From NCBI RefSeq assembly GCF_001411555.2, contig NC_049914.1, forward strand, positions 13,904,798-13,968,797: a stretch of DNA of 64,000 nucleotides, written 5' to 3'. Under the pieces are notes generated by a model. The model worked only from the letters and a program-made list of their open reading frames with translations, searched no databases and was not told where the DNA came from. Origin of the DNA: Juglans regia. Its lineage: Eukaryota > Streptophyta > Magnoliopsida > Fagales > Juglandaceae. The translations under genes were made by a program, and so were the position numbers. The stretch's first letter is position 1, and each line of letters opens with the position of its first letter. Shown here piece by piece: positions 10,744 to 22,286 of this stretch.

Positions 10744-11388
10744 TATTAATGTCGTGTTTCGTACGTCTTTGGGCCAAGTTCCAACAACTTAGGTCTTCAA
10801 AGCTGGGCCTGTAAAAATGAAGAAGATAGAAACTGGCAAAGGGCGGCCTTGGGCCTGGAGAGTCTCTAATGTCAAAGTCAGTAGAGTATTTTGGAAGTTT
10901 TTAAATAATGAGAGAGTCCAGCAACTAGAGACCAAAGAGTAGAGAGAGAGAGTTTTTTTGTACCTGGAACTTGCTATTTATACCAGGAGTCTGGGGGGAT
11001 GTCATGCCTGTCCCTGTGGAGCCCATGTCTTTTTTATTGTTCCTTTTGTTAGAGTGCTTTAATGCGGCGTGCCTCTGCGACGACGTCATTAATGTTGCGT
11101 GTTGCTAGGGTAGTGGTGCCATTAATGCGATATGGCTTCTTGATCACTTTATTCTGCAGGCCCTATTTTCTGTTAGTCGATGTTCCCTTATCAGAAGATC
11201 AAAGGTTCTCCGTCTTTCTCGTTTTGCCCTGCATGAGTTCCCATGAACAGGATGCGGCTAAGTGGCGTTAGGCTTGTTCATCCTATCAACTATCATTGCT
11301 TACTTTCCATTGCAGGCGAGTTGATTAGTGGGCAAGTTTGGGCCCTGGGGCTGGGTATCGGGGTGAAACCCATTACTCTTAGCCGAGA
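10744..11388 (-). repeat. 5' LTR, truncated at its outer end
   Basis: Aligns with 6864-7407 and with the solo LTR at 2695-3332. Similarity stops abruptly after cttagccgag (about 11387), where the other copies continue for ~45 bp to the LTR terminus. Confidence 0.8.
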
Positions 11389-12062
11389 AAATAAACGATG
11401 AGTGGATGATGAGAAAATAGATGATGAATAAAATTTTTCTCCCATAAAAACTCTCACCTCCTCATGCCCTAGCAATCCCTTTCCACCATAATAACGTGAC
11501 TGCTACAGTGCTACTTCAATCTTTGGAATTCTCAATTGTAAACTGTCCTCTCTTCGAATAATGTAGTTTAGGATGTTTTGCCTGTAGAAGCAATTCCGTT
11601 GATCTTGTGCAGTCAGCCTTCGGTTATAAGTAGACCTTATCTTTTTATTTTTTAGCATTTCTTATAAATAGACATTCTCTTTAATTGTCTAATAAAATAT
11701 AATAAATAGACAACAAAATTTAATATTATTCCTACAAAATCTTCGAGCAGTTCAAATCTCATGAGTATTTTACTGATATGCCTGTCTTTTTTTTATATTA
11801 AACCATCAATTCGGTCAAAATACTAGCATTTTTTTTGTTTTTAAATCTTTTCCCCCGTGAATATAGTGATTCGTAGCCATATATGTAGGGATTATTCCAA
11901 AGGTCACATTGACCATTCATGTGTTTTTTGTGAAGGAAAGAAAGCATGTGTTTATTATTATATATTCACGTGCTTATTTCCCTCACGTGGGTTATGCTGA
12001 ATACCACACAATGAAATATTGGATAGTGGATGCTCATTCCTACTGTCAATCACCTCGTAAAA

Positions 12063-12094
<32 letters not shown>

Positions 12095-12573
12095 TTAATT
12101 TATGTTATTATATATTAATAAAAGGAAAAAAAAAAAAAAAAGGAAAAAAACTCATTTTCCACCTTTTCACTTGATCGTTTTAGGGTTCCTGGCCTCGAAA
12201 TTAATGTATCAGATGGACGGTTGGGTACATACTGAATAATATTGGAAGTCTGATGGCTTGGGGTATATAATATGAAAAAAAACAAGTGGTAATTTAGTGA
12301 TGCGAAATTATGTTTTTGAAAAAAAGTAAGAAAAAGTTTAGGAAAATAGAGAAATAAATAAGAGAAGTGATATGGGTAGAATGAGATCTCACAAAAATAA
12401 ATTTACAGTAAGACTTCAAAATTCTGTGTTTTTTTGGAAGCACATGTTTCTGTGTAGCATGTAGGTTTTGAATTTATATTTTTATCTATTTACTTTTTTG
12501 ACCTTTTCCATGTTGTTTCATGTTTGTGTAATCGAAGAAGGTACCTTAAATTTTACCAATTTTGATTGATATG
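11389..12573. other. AT-rich spacer with TA microsatellite
   Basis: Contains a (TA)n run at about 12064-12090 and A runs at 12127-12140. No gene is recognisable. Confidence 0.4.
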
Positions 12574-12618
12574 TGGAAGAGATATTTGAGCCCCACAATT
12601 TTAAGTAAGAGATATAGT

Positions 12619-12720
12619 CAAGGAGATGACTCAGACTCCTAATAAGAGATAGATACAGACTTCTAATAGGAGATGGACTCACACTCCTAACAAGAGATTG
12701 GCTCACACTCCTAAACAGAC
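12619..12720 (+). repeat. Short tandem repeat inside the left LTR
   Basis: The phrase ctcacactcctaayaagaga and variants occur four times at ~24 bp spacing. The right LTR has a single copy (about 14862-14890), which explains most of the 73 bp length difference between the LTRs. Confidence 0.7.
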
Positions 12721-13211
12721 AACATTTCACAATGCTAATTGAACTCTTTCATTCCAAGGTAATAACCTCAATAAATAGCTTACAAAAGGTAACAAATTCT
12801 ACATTTGAACTTGATTCACTTGTTCTTTACATACATTTACTCTCATACTACTATACTGATTTTGGCATCGGAGACTCCACAGGGCAACCAGTGTCGCCCC
12901 TTTGTTCATTGCAAGTGATCTGAGTGATTGGTGGTGTAAAATACGTCCTTAACAGTGGTGCCGTCTATGAGATCTCATAGACTGTTCAGTATCGTAGACA
13001 TCCTAGACCTTCTAGCTGATATCGTGGGCCATCCGGCTAGTATCACAGGCATCTCGGGCTTTCCTCAAAGCCAGGGCATGGCTGTGCATAGGCATTGCTT
13101 AAGCGTCACCAGTCCTTACCACACTTAAGTGGGATGACTTAGCTTTACAAATCTCAAACTTGTAATTTGTATTACACTTACCTATTTTGTGTTAGTCCCT
13201 CAGGACACGGT

Positions 13212-13303
13212 GCAATCAAGAAGGGCGTCGAGGTCAAAGAATCCCACGACCCGCTCAGCAATCCAGAAGGGCGTAGAGGTCAAAGAACCCCACGACCCAC
13301 TCA
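13212..13303 (+). repeat. 46 bp tandem duplication
   Basis: Two units (13212-13257 and 13258-13303) sharing agaagggcgt, gaggtcaaagaa and cccacgaccc. They resemble the downstream 43/52 bp array (same gaggtcaaa and cacacgacc core). Confidence 0.8.
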
Positions 13304-13597
13304 GCAACAAGACTTGTGCCTTTCGGCAAGCAACTAAATAGACATCTCTACCATGCAACCAGACCAATGTCTCTGTGGAAAGCATATGTGGTTCTGTCGC
13401 TGCTTATGCCAAGGCATGGCTACCTACGGGCATCGCCCACGTATCACCAGCCTTCGCCATGCTTTAGCGAGGTGGCTCAGGTTCACAAATATCAAACTTG
13501 TAATTTGTATTACACTTAGCTATTTTGTTTTTGGTGAGAACTTCTCAGGATGTGGTAAAACCAAAAGTCCAGTCACACACTTGCAGTTCAATTCAAA

Positions 13598-13910
13598 GGG
13601 CATGGAGGTTAGAAAACCACACGACCTTCTCCAAATGAATGGACGTGGAGGTCAAAAGACCACACGACCTCCTCAAACTGAATGGGTGTGGAGGTCAAAA
13701 AACCACACGACACCCTCAAAACGAACAGGCATGGAGGTCAAAAGACCACATGACCTCCTCAAAACGAACGGGCGTGGAGGTTAGAAAACCACACGACCCT
13801 TTCCAGATATCGTCATAGAACGAGCGTGGAGGTTAGAAGACTACCTGACCCTTTCCAGAGATCGCCATCGAACGGGCGTGGAGGTCAGAAGACCACACAA
13901 TCCTCTCCAA
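13598..13910 (+). repeat. Minisatellite, 43 and 52 bp units, about seven copies
   Basis: Each unit begins ggcgtggaggt or a close variant and contains agaccacacgacc. The first four units are ~43 bp. The later ones have a 9 bp longer linker (ccagagatcgccat type) and are ~52 bp. The open frame running through it (13353-13784) is a by-product of the repeat and matches no protein type known to me. Confidence 0.85.
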
Positions 13911-13916
13911 CAAGCA

Positions 13917-14088
13917 GGTTACCTTCAAGAACGAGCCACCAGGCTTTACAACCGCCTCGAGTGGGTCACCTTTGGGAACGAGCCACCAGGCTCTAAAACC
14001 ACCTTGAGCGGGTCACATTCAGGAATTAGCCACCAGGGTCTACAACCGCCTTGAGCGGGTTACCTTGGGGAACGAGCCACCAATGAGT
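13917..14088 (+). repeat. 47 bp minisatellite, 3.7 copies
   Basis: Units start at 13917, 13963, 14010 and 14057 (spacings 46-47 bp). The core is gggtcacctt, then aacgagccaccaggct, then accgccttgagc. The last unit breaks off after gagccaccaa. Confidence 0.85.
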
Positions 14089-15118
14089 CAGTGAGTCAAC
14101 AGGCTCCTTGATCATTTAAGCACAGGTTACTACCGGCGAACACCAACAACAAAACAAGAACACAACAAAAATTTACACCAAAGGGCAAGAAATCCACTAC
14201 TACTAACAAAAGCAAAAAGATCACAAAAATACACACCAAAAACCAATAAACAAAAATAGTCACTCTCTGAAAATAAACAATCTCTCAGGCAAACATTCAC
14301 ACAAACAAACAAACTCAAAATCGAACTCCACGCTCACACCTAATATGGTCAAGTACATCTCCCACCCATCTCTCCAAGCTGAGTCTCTCACCGCTTAGCA
14401 CGAAACAAATAGAAAACCAAGGATCGAACAACAAACCAGGGACCGAACGAGAAACTAGTGACCAATTTTCTAAATTTATTTTACAGATTATTGACTTGAA
14501 AATTCTCAAGGCCTTCTAAGGCTTCATAGCTACCTGAATTGCTTTTCCTGCAGGTTACCTCCATTACGGTTGACTTGAAAAATTCCCAAGACAACCAAAA
14601 TGTCGAGCCTCATTCACGGTGCAACCAACTATTAGCTAACTAAAAGGAAGTGAAGACACCCACACACACTAACTAGTATGGATCCTCGGCGGGGTAGGAA
14701 AAAACAAAAGCAAGTAGGCACCCACGAGCTAGTTGGGTGAAAGGTAGGTACAGAGAATGCAAAGTATTTAATTTTCCATGTGCCAGTACAAAGAAAATTA
14801 GCTGGGTAACTGGAAGGGATATTTGAACCCCACAATTTTAGTTAAGAGATAAAGTAAAGGAGATGGACTCACACTCCTAAAAGGAAAAAGGTTTTAGAGT
14901 GCAAATTGGAATATATCATTTTAAGGAGATAACCTCTATAAATAACCTTTAAGAGGTAACAAATTCTACATTTAAATTTGATTCACTTCTTTACATATAT
15001 TTACTCTTATATTGCTATACTGACTTTGGTATTAAAGACTCCACAAGGCAATCAGTGATATCCTTTTGTTCGTTGCAGATAATCTGGATGGTTGGTGGTG
15101 TGAAACACATCCTCAACA

Positions 15119-16116
15119 ATAGGAATTTAAAATTTGAAGCGATAAACTAATGTATTATTCACTTTTTGGTCCGTTAATCGGTCATAGTTTTATGATTGCA
15201 AGATCTATTCGCTTATTTACACGATCGTGTTGATGATGAAATGGACTCTTTGTTTCACTAAATATTTAATGTTTAAAGTATACTACCCTCTCGATTTTTG
15301 TGATTTTGTTATGATCACGAGATCTCTTGCAGATGGACTTTGCTGTTTTTTATCGAGGCATCGAATATAATGTTTACACTCAATACAGATGAATGGAGTG
15401 AGAAGATTATGCTACCACATTAGTTATTTTCGTTAGTATAATTTTTTTTTAAACTAAGACACTTATTATTTGTTTGTTATGTTTTTACAGTAAAGTTGTG
15501 GAGACTTGGTGTTGTGCCATTTCTTTTTTTATTACTATTCAATCATTTGTGATTGGTAATATCACTTTATAAGTACGTGGGTACGTAATGGTTAGATGCA
15601 TGAAATGTAAGTTGTAATAATTTTTATGTGACATTTCCTTTACTTTGTTAATTGGTTTTTAACTTCCTTTTTTTATTATTATTAATTTGGAGTTTGGATG
15701 ATTAGAGATTTTTTTTTAAAAAAAATAAAAAAAAAATCTCTATTTTTTGCTTCTCATTCTATTGGTAGGAGTGATAACCTTTTTTGGATGGATATGAATA
15801 TTGATATGAATTATTTTTATTTTTTCATTTTTTCTATATTTTTCTTTTATGTAGAGTATGGATGTTATTGGCATATTGCATCTGTTTTCTTCCTATTTTT
15901 TGTATGTTAATAATTAGGTTAAAAATGGGATAAAAGTCACGACTTAGGCCAAAACTTGCTAGCAATATCAGTTGGGCCAAATGTAAAAAAACTAGCCTAT
16001 TTGGACAAGCTCGAATTGAACGAACCGACAGATCGATTGAATTGATAGGCAACAATCCGATCCGGTCCATATGTGAATTTGGTCTAGTCCAGGGTAGCAA
16101 AATCTTGGACTGAAGG
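15119..16116. other. AT-rich spacer
   Basis: No gene seen. Short open frames at 15698-15910 and 15834-16124 are low-complexity and lack codon or domain support. Confidence 0.4.
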
Positions 16117-18007
16117 TGTAACAACTCAGCCTAATAATTCTAAGATCGAAATATTGATAAATTTTATTAGGCTTAAATTATATTTAATGGGTCATACTGG
16201 ATAAGCCCATAAGAGATAAATTATTGAGATTAATTAAGTTTTTAATTAGTCTCAATAACTACGTTAAATCTCATTTATTATTGAACGAGTTAGACCCCTT
16301 TTAGAATTTAGAGACAGGTCATTAGAAACTTATTTCAATTTAAAATGATCACTGATTGAAGTCCTCTACGCAGTCTAAGTCACTGTCAATCCTATATTGA
16401 ATGAACGTACTATATCATGTTTTTAAATTCAAACTATTTTCTTAAATGATCACGATTGAATGTTCAGCAAATTAATGTCACTACATGTGTTAATCGAGTC
16501 AAACTCAAACTCGTCAATACCCTCTCCCAAGTCTCTCTATACAATATCTCTTCCATGTACTATTTGAAAAAAACCATAAACCTTTATAAGTGTAGCGGCC
16601 GAATCCAAGTTACCCAATCCAGCACTATGATCAATTTTGTATCTAAAATTTTAGGAAGTAACACTACATGGTAAGTAGTTTGATCATAAAGTAGGATTGG
16701 TATACGTTAACTAATTATATATTATTATTATTAAAGACAGCTCTTGGAAGTCAGTGTTTACGTACCATATATGTCATGATATTTGCAAGCACGTCATTCA
16801 TCATGTTTCACTCCACATATTATAGTATTTATTATGTATATCAAGTTGCATAAGATATGTAAGTTATCATAAGATTAAGTATAAGATAAGTTTTGAACAA
16901 TTAATCGGATGGTCATTCAGATGCATGGTACCAATGTGATTTATGGGTGGATGTGCAAGCCACGGAGCTAAGTGTGGTCCACCATAATATACTAGAATAT
17001 TATTAGCGACTTCCCTTGCGATCGCGGAATTTGGGGCTGGTGTATAACTATGCACACAGGGTTAAGTGTGTGGGCCAGAATGATAAGTATAATAAGTAAG
17101 ATAAGTCAAGATAAATCATGCATGACATAAACATACGTATGAATGATTATGATTTTAATTCTCAGCATGAAATATTTTTTGAAAACATGGTCTACCATAG
17201 TATGCTAGAATACTATTAGCGACTTCCCTTGCGACGCAAAATGTGAGGTTGGTGCACAATTTTGCACACAAGTTTAAGTGTGTGGATCAATATGATAAGT
17301 AAGATAAGCTATGATAAGTCATGCATGACATAAATATACATATGAATGATCATGATTTTAATTCTCAGCATCAAATATTTTATGAAAACATGATCCACCA
17401 TAATATACTAGAAGGCTTTCCTTGCGATCACGGAATGTGTGGCTAATGCACAACGTTGCACACATGATTAAGTGTGTGGGCCAGTATGATAAGTAACATA
17501 CGTCAGATAAGTTAAGTCATGCATGACATAGACATACGTATGAATGATCATGATTTTAATTCTCAGCATGAAATATTTTATGAAAATCTTATGTTAAAGT
17601 ATATTTGTGTTATGATAGGTTTCTTCTTGAGTCATTTATTCGTTTTAGTTTGTTTTTATATTTTTATACCACTCCAGGTCAAAATATTTATGAAGGTAGT
17701 AGAACTGCAAGGTGAGACTTAGTCCAGGCAGACGTGACAGTGGTTTAGATCATGTACACAGATGTTAAGTTATGATTTTATAACACAAACTTCAAGAAGT
17801 TATAATAATTGCTTCCGTTCATTTTTTTTTTATGATTTCAGTATTTTTAATAAAGAATGATTGTATTATAAGGAATTTTTGTACCTGTCACTTTCTTCAG
17901 AATAAAAAATATATATATTTTTAAGTTAAGGTCAGTAGTAGCACTCTGGCTCTCGAGAATTTTTAAAAGTGAGTTTATAATTTAACCATGGGGAGCGGGA
18001 TGTTACA
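16117..18007 (+). repeat. 5' LTR, 1.89 kb, with internal triplication
   Basis: A ~205-212 bp block starting around ggtccaccataatatactag occurs three times (about 16975, 17190 and 17393), each followed by tgcacac...gtgtgtggg and catgcatgacataaacatacgtatgaat. The 3' LTR has the block once (about 22785). The expansion therefore happened in, or was lost from, one LTR after insertion. Confidence 0.8.
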
Positions 18008-18886
18008 ATTGGCATTAGAGCCCAAGTCAAAGATTCTGTAGATATTTCTAAGCGAAAGTCCCCCCAAGACATGTCCTGCTATGCAATAAGTATTTTTATC
18101 TATTAATATTTTTATATTTTTAATGAAAATTATTAGTTAAAAAAAATAGATACATGTATGTCAAATTGCACCTACTACGTGAAAGGGTTTTAGTGCAATA
18201 GGTGTGAAAGTTTCTAAAGGCAAGGCTAGGAAGCTTTTGCTTTTAAGATTTATGATAATTTTGTTCATGAGGAAATAATAGTATATTTTGAGGAGTTTTA
18301 TTTGAAGAAATTATGAATGAATTTAGTGGGTTTTGGAACTTATGAGATAGATTTGTATATGTTTATGGTATTTCATGATGATTGGTGGTAGTCTTATGTT
18401 CTACAGGTAACACGATTTTATCGCCAAGTACGAGTTGTAAAATTTAAGGCCCGAACTTTGGAGAGTTTTAGGTTACCATTTATTGAGGTTATTATTTTTA
18501 GTGGAGAATTTTATTATTATCTCATGTGGAGAGTTTTATTTATTATTTTATGTGGACATTATTTTTACTATTTTGGTTGAGTTAAAATAATTGTTGGGTG
18601 AATTTATTATTTGGCTGAGTTTTAGGTTCCATTGTTAAGATTGATATTTTGTTTAGGTTTGAATTGAGTTTGGAGTGTATGATGGTTGACATATAGCGTG
18701 CTAACATTTATGCCTAAAGGATTATTGAGGCATCGGACTAAAATATGAGACACCGAAATATTTTGAATATTAGATTCAACTAAATGATTAAGGAGTAAAG
18801 AGACATAAAAACATGTGGTGGATAGGTATGTAAGTTATTTGAGATCTATCCAATTCCAAGGACGAAATTTTCATAAGGAGAGGAGT
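18008..18886 (+). other. Remnant internal region of the LTR element
   Basis: AT-rich, no intact frame. Only the pol terminus and polypurine tract at the far end (about 18860-18886) are recognisable. Confidence 0.6.
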
Positions 18887-19238
18887 TGTAATGACCCAGC
18901 CTAATAATTTTAAGGTCAGAATATTAATAATTTTTATTGAGCCTAAATTATATTTAATGGACCATATTGGATAAGTCCATGAGCGATAAATTATTGAGGT
19001 TGATTAGGAGTTTTAATTAGGCTCAATAACTAAGTTAAATCTCATTTATTAATGAACAAGTTAGACTCTTTTTAGAATTTAGAGATCGATCATTAGAAAT
19101 TTATTTCAATTTGAAATGATCACTGATTGAAGTCCCCTACACAAACTCAGTCACTGTCAATCTTACATTGAATGAACTACTAGATCATGTTTTTAAATTC
19201 AAACTTTCTTCTTAGATGATCACGATTGAGTGTTCAGC

Positions 19239-19302
19239 AAATTAGTGTCACTACATATGTTATGTAACACAAATTAGTGTCACTACATATGTTATGTAAC
19301 AC
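19239..19302 (+). repeat. 32 bp direct duplication spanning an insertion junction
   Basis: Two exact 32 bp copies (19239-19270 and 19271-19302). Each contains the host LTR sequence cactacatatgtta joined to TGTAACAC, the first eight bases of the inserted element. Because the unit includes the junction, the duplication must have arisen after the insertion. Confidence 0.9.
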
Positions 19303-22286
19303 CCGGACCCAATCAAGCCCAATTTTTTATTTATTTTAGTTCATTTTATTTTATTTTATTTTTTATTTTCTTCACACGTTTATTTTTCCCGCATGTTTTA
19401 TTTTGTTTTCTTCTCTTTCCGTCTATATCTCTTAATTCTCGTAAGTTTTCCTCTCATACACTATGCATACACACGCACAACTCAGTTTCCGCATGCACGT
19501 CTCTCATGCACGTTTTAATCAACTCAGTTACCTTCCTTTCTTTTTGCATCTAGGGTTTTAATCAACTCTATAAATGCATGTTTTTCTCCTGAAAAAGTAG
19601 TAGCCGTAGCAACCCGCACATAACTCCCTCTAGTTCATTGTCTCTCCGCATTCGCGGTTCAGCACTCGTCAACCAAGCCAGACCCCCTCCACCGCTAACC
19701 ACCAACACCGAAAGATAGCCACTGCCTCCACGTCCAGGAAACGCCCAACAACAACAGTGCACCGCAACAACGCCTCACGTAAATTTCTGTTTTGCACCAC
19801 CGTACCCCACGCTAAGCCGCCCAACGTAGAAGCTTTGTCGCACACAGACCCGTAGCCATCCTCCACCTAAAGCTTGAGCTGCCGCTTCAGTTTTCTTCCT
19901 TTTATCTCAGTTTCCTCACCACCACTGCACCACCACTAATTGCCGAGAACAACCAACTGCTTAGTAGATCGAAACTCCTCTGTTTTGGGTCCCAAAAAAA
20001 AGAGCAATTGGTTGCTCTTCCAAGCACGAAAATTTTTACTCTTTGACCAACCCTTTCGGACGTCTCCTCTGCGGCGCAACGGGAACCCGTAGTCCAACAT
20101 CTCAGCCACGCCTAGCCGTGCCACTGTCGTTAGCCCACCCAGGCCGTTGCCGCGCGTAACTCTCTCGGTAATAGCTCCATGCACACACCATATTTCACTC
20201 TGTATATCTTGACCTTGTCTCTCTCTCACCGTGCACCTCTCTCTCTCTCTCTCTCTCTCTCGTCCAGTGCATAGCCGCCAAGTGCAGCACCTCCCACCGC
20301 ACCCAACGCCACACATCTTCTCTCTCGGTAGGTCCTCTGCTTCTCTCCAACCTTGCGGCGTTGCCTTGTTTTTAGTATGATTTTATTTGTTCCTTAAACT
20401 TTCGTAGTTTTAGGAAATATTTTGACTGATAATTCCAATATTGCCCCTTTATTGGATGGATGTAGACTGTAGTTAGGATTTTTATTGTTATTAAATCTGT
20501 TTTTTTTTTTTTTTACATGATTTATGTGGGAAGTATAAGAAATTTTTACAGAAAATAAATAGGGTATGGTACTAATAGTAGCATATTATTTTTAGAGTAA
20601 GTGTGAAATTTTATTTTGAACATTTTAATTATGATTACATAAAATCACTTATGTATTTTATCATGTTATTAAGTAAAGTTTTATTTTAAGAGTAAACAAT
20701 ATTTGTGTAATATTATTTTTCTTACACTTTAGATATGATTTAGTCTATTTAAAAAATAGTTATGGTTTATTTTAAAAATATTTTGGGCTAATTATATTAT
20801 CCAGTATTAAACTTTATAGTTGATTTTCAATAATAAATAGATATGACTTTTAAATATTTTTGTCATAGTTATTAAATCAACAGAGATGATTTTAGAAAGT
20901 GGCGATTTGAAATTTTAGGTTTTGAGAATTTTAATAGGTTAGTTTAGAAGCGTAGGATTGAATATCGAAATATGAGATTAATTGAAAATTTACGAGAATT
21001 ATGTGATTATTTATAGGTGACGAGTAATTATTGTTCGACATTTTGAGGAAAATTTAAAAAAATGCTAAGAAGTCCAGGTAAGCAGGGTTCCTATACTAGA
21101 CTTTGCATTAAAATAAAATGAGCTGAGGTTATTTTTGGAAAATATACATGTTTCATGTTGAAAAGAAATTTGAATTACCTCAGTTATTTGTTCTGCATTA
21201 CTCATGAGATTCTGTTTAAGAAGAAATCATTTTTTGTTATGACTGGTGTAGACATGAGCTTATTTTTGACATTCTGTTTCTGAACTTTGAAAAGAGAGCG
21301 AATATGAAATTTTGTGCATAAATTATCTTGTGATATGATTTTGTTCTGTTTTGAAGATTTTTTGTACTCTGATATGATCTGATGTGATTTTTGAAAACTT
21401 CTGGCATAACATTCTGTTTCTGTTTCTGTTCCGTTCTGACCTTACCACGAGTGTAAAACTGTGGCCTCTGTTCAGGTTGGTACCAACTTTTTCTGTTTCT
21501 GGTGCACTCACTTTGGAAACAAAGTGGTTTTCTGCGTGGTCTTTCCTATGTGCACACTCGGGGCTCCGAGAATAAATGAGGGGAAGATTCACATTCTGTT
21601 TCTACTCGGTTAGCTACCGGGATTTGCACAACCCTACCACTGAGGTTAAACATGGTATTTGTTCTGATATGATAAGATAAGATATGATGTTTCAGTTTAT
21701 GCTATGCCAAAGAGATTTTGATTATGAATATTTTTTTCGAACTTTCGCTCTGATATTCTTGATAACATGTTCTAAGCTGCATTTTGAAAACATTATTCTG
21801 ATTCTGCATTCTGAAAGAAAATATTTTTGTTTTGCATTCTGAACTCTCTAAATGTTCATGTTTACACACTAGTATATGTCATTTGCTTACTGAGTTGTTG
21901 ATAACTCACCCCTTATCTCCATATATTTTTCAGATAATTTTGATGGTTCAGCTAGAGAATAAGAGTAGAAAGTTTAGCAAGGTGTGATGATCGCAGTGAA
22001 ATAAGTACCTGAGGGTACAAATGCTTATTTGAGGGTCATAGTTAGTAAACTGATTTATTTTTCGGGTATTTGATTTGATGAGTTGAGGATGTTTTCGAGT
22101 TTTGGAGAATTTCTAATTTATGTTATTCGTGATTTCTTTATTGTCGCCATGGAGGAACTTAGATTTTTGGATTGATTAAGTGGATTAATATTTTGTGGAA
22201 TTTTCTGGATTTTATAGTTGTGTTATTTAAGTTAATTTTAAATATTAAGAGTTAACTCTCCGGACCTTCGGGAACGGGGCGTTACA
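19295..22286 (+). mobile_element. ~3 kb solo LTR nested in the 3' LTR
   Basis: Starts TGTAACACCCGG and ends GGGGCGTTACA, with inverted termini TGTAAC/GTTACA. It is flanked by a perfect 5 bp TSD tgtta (19290-19294 and 22287-22291). The host LTR sequence resumes exactly at aaccgagtcaaactc, as in the uninterrupted copy at 16490. No protein-coding domain lies inside. Length, termini and absence of genes fit a solo LTR of a Del/Tekay-type chromovirus, whose LTRs are often several kb. A (CT)n run lies at 20238-20260. Confidence 0.8.

Larger units (their letters stand above)
6864..11388 (-). mobile_element. Ty3/gypsy LTR retrotransposon, internally deleted
   Basis: Two related LTRs, 6864-7407 (3' LTR) and 10744-11388 (5' LTR), flank ~3.3 kb of internal DNA. 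Next to the 5' LTR, minus strand, is TGGTGCCGTCTATGGGA, a primer-binding-site-like string of the type found in Tat/Athila-lineage elements. Next to the 3' LTR the polypurine region reads AATTAGCAGGGTAAC. Inside are a damaged gag, then directly the integrase C-terminus, then a long tandem repeat. Protease, reverse transcriptase, RNase H and most of integrase are missing. The 5' LTR lacks its last ~45 bp, so no TSD can be scored. The lineage call is inference from PBS, gag type and the tandem repeat. Confidence 0.85.
12574..15118 (+). mobile_element. Non-autonomous LTR retrotransposon (LARD/TR-like)
   Basis: LTRs at 12574-12954 (381 bp) and 14811-15118 (308 bp) start TGGAAG and end AACA. Directly after the first is GTGGTGCCGTCTATGAG (PBS-like), and directly before the second is AATTAGCTGGGTAAC (PPT-like). 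Both strings are nearly those of the gypsy element at 6864-11388, and both LTR families share gattttggcatcggagactccac. Flanks atatg (12569-12573) and atagg (15119-15123) give a 4 of 5 TSD. The ~1.9 kb interior has no gag or pol. It holds a partial duplication (13090-13205 versus 13430-13555) and three minisatellites. Confidence 0.8.

Noticed and set aside
13353..13784. 143-codon open frame
   Set aside because: It runs through the 43/52 bp minisatellite; the apparent protein is just the translated repeat, and the other element copies of this region need not keep it.
13598..14088. CRISPR-like array of regular repeats
   Set aside because: The units are contiguous tandem repeats without unique spacers, in plant retroelement DNA.
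19568..20316. Frames of 64-126 codons on the minus strand
   Set aside because: Inside the 3 kb solo LTR, with an Arg/Glu run from a (CT)n tract; no domain.
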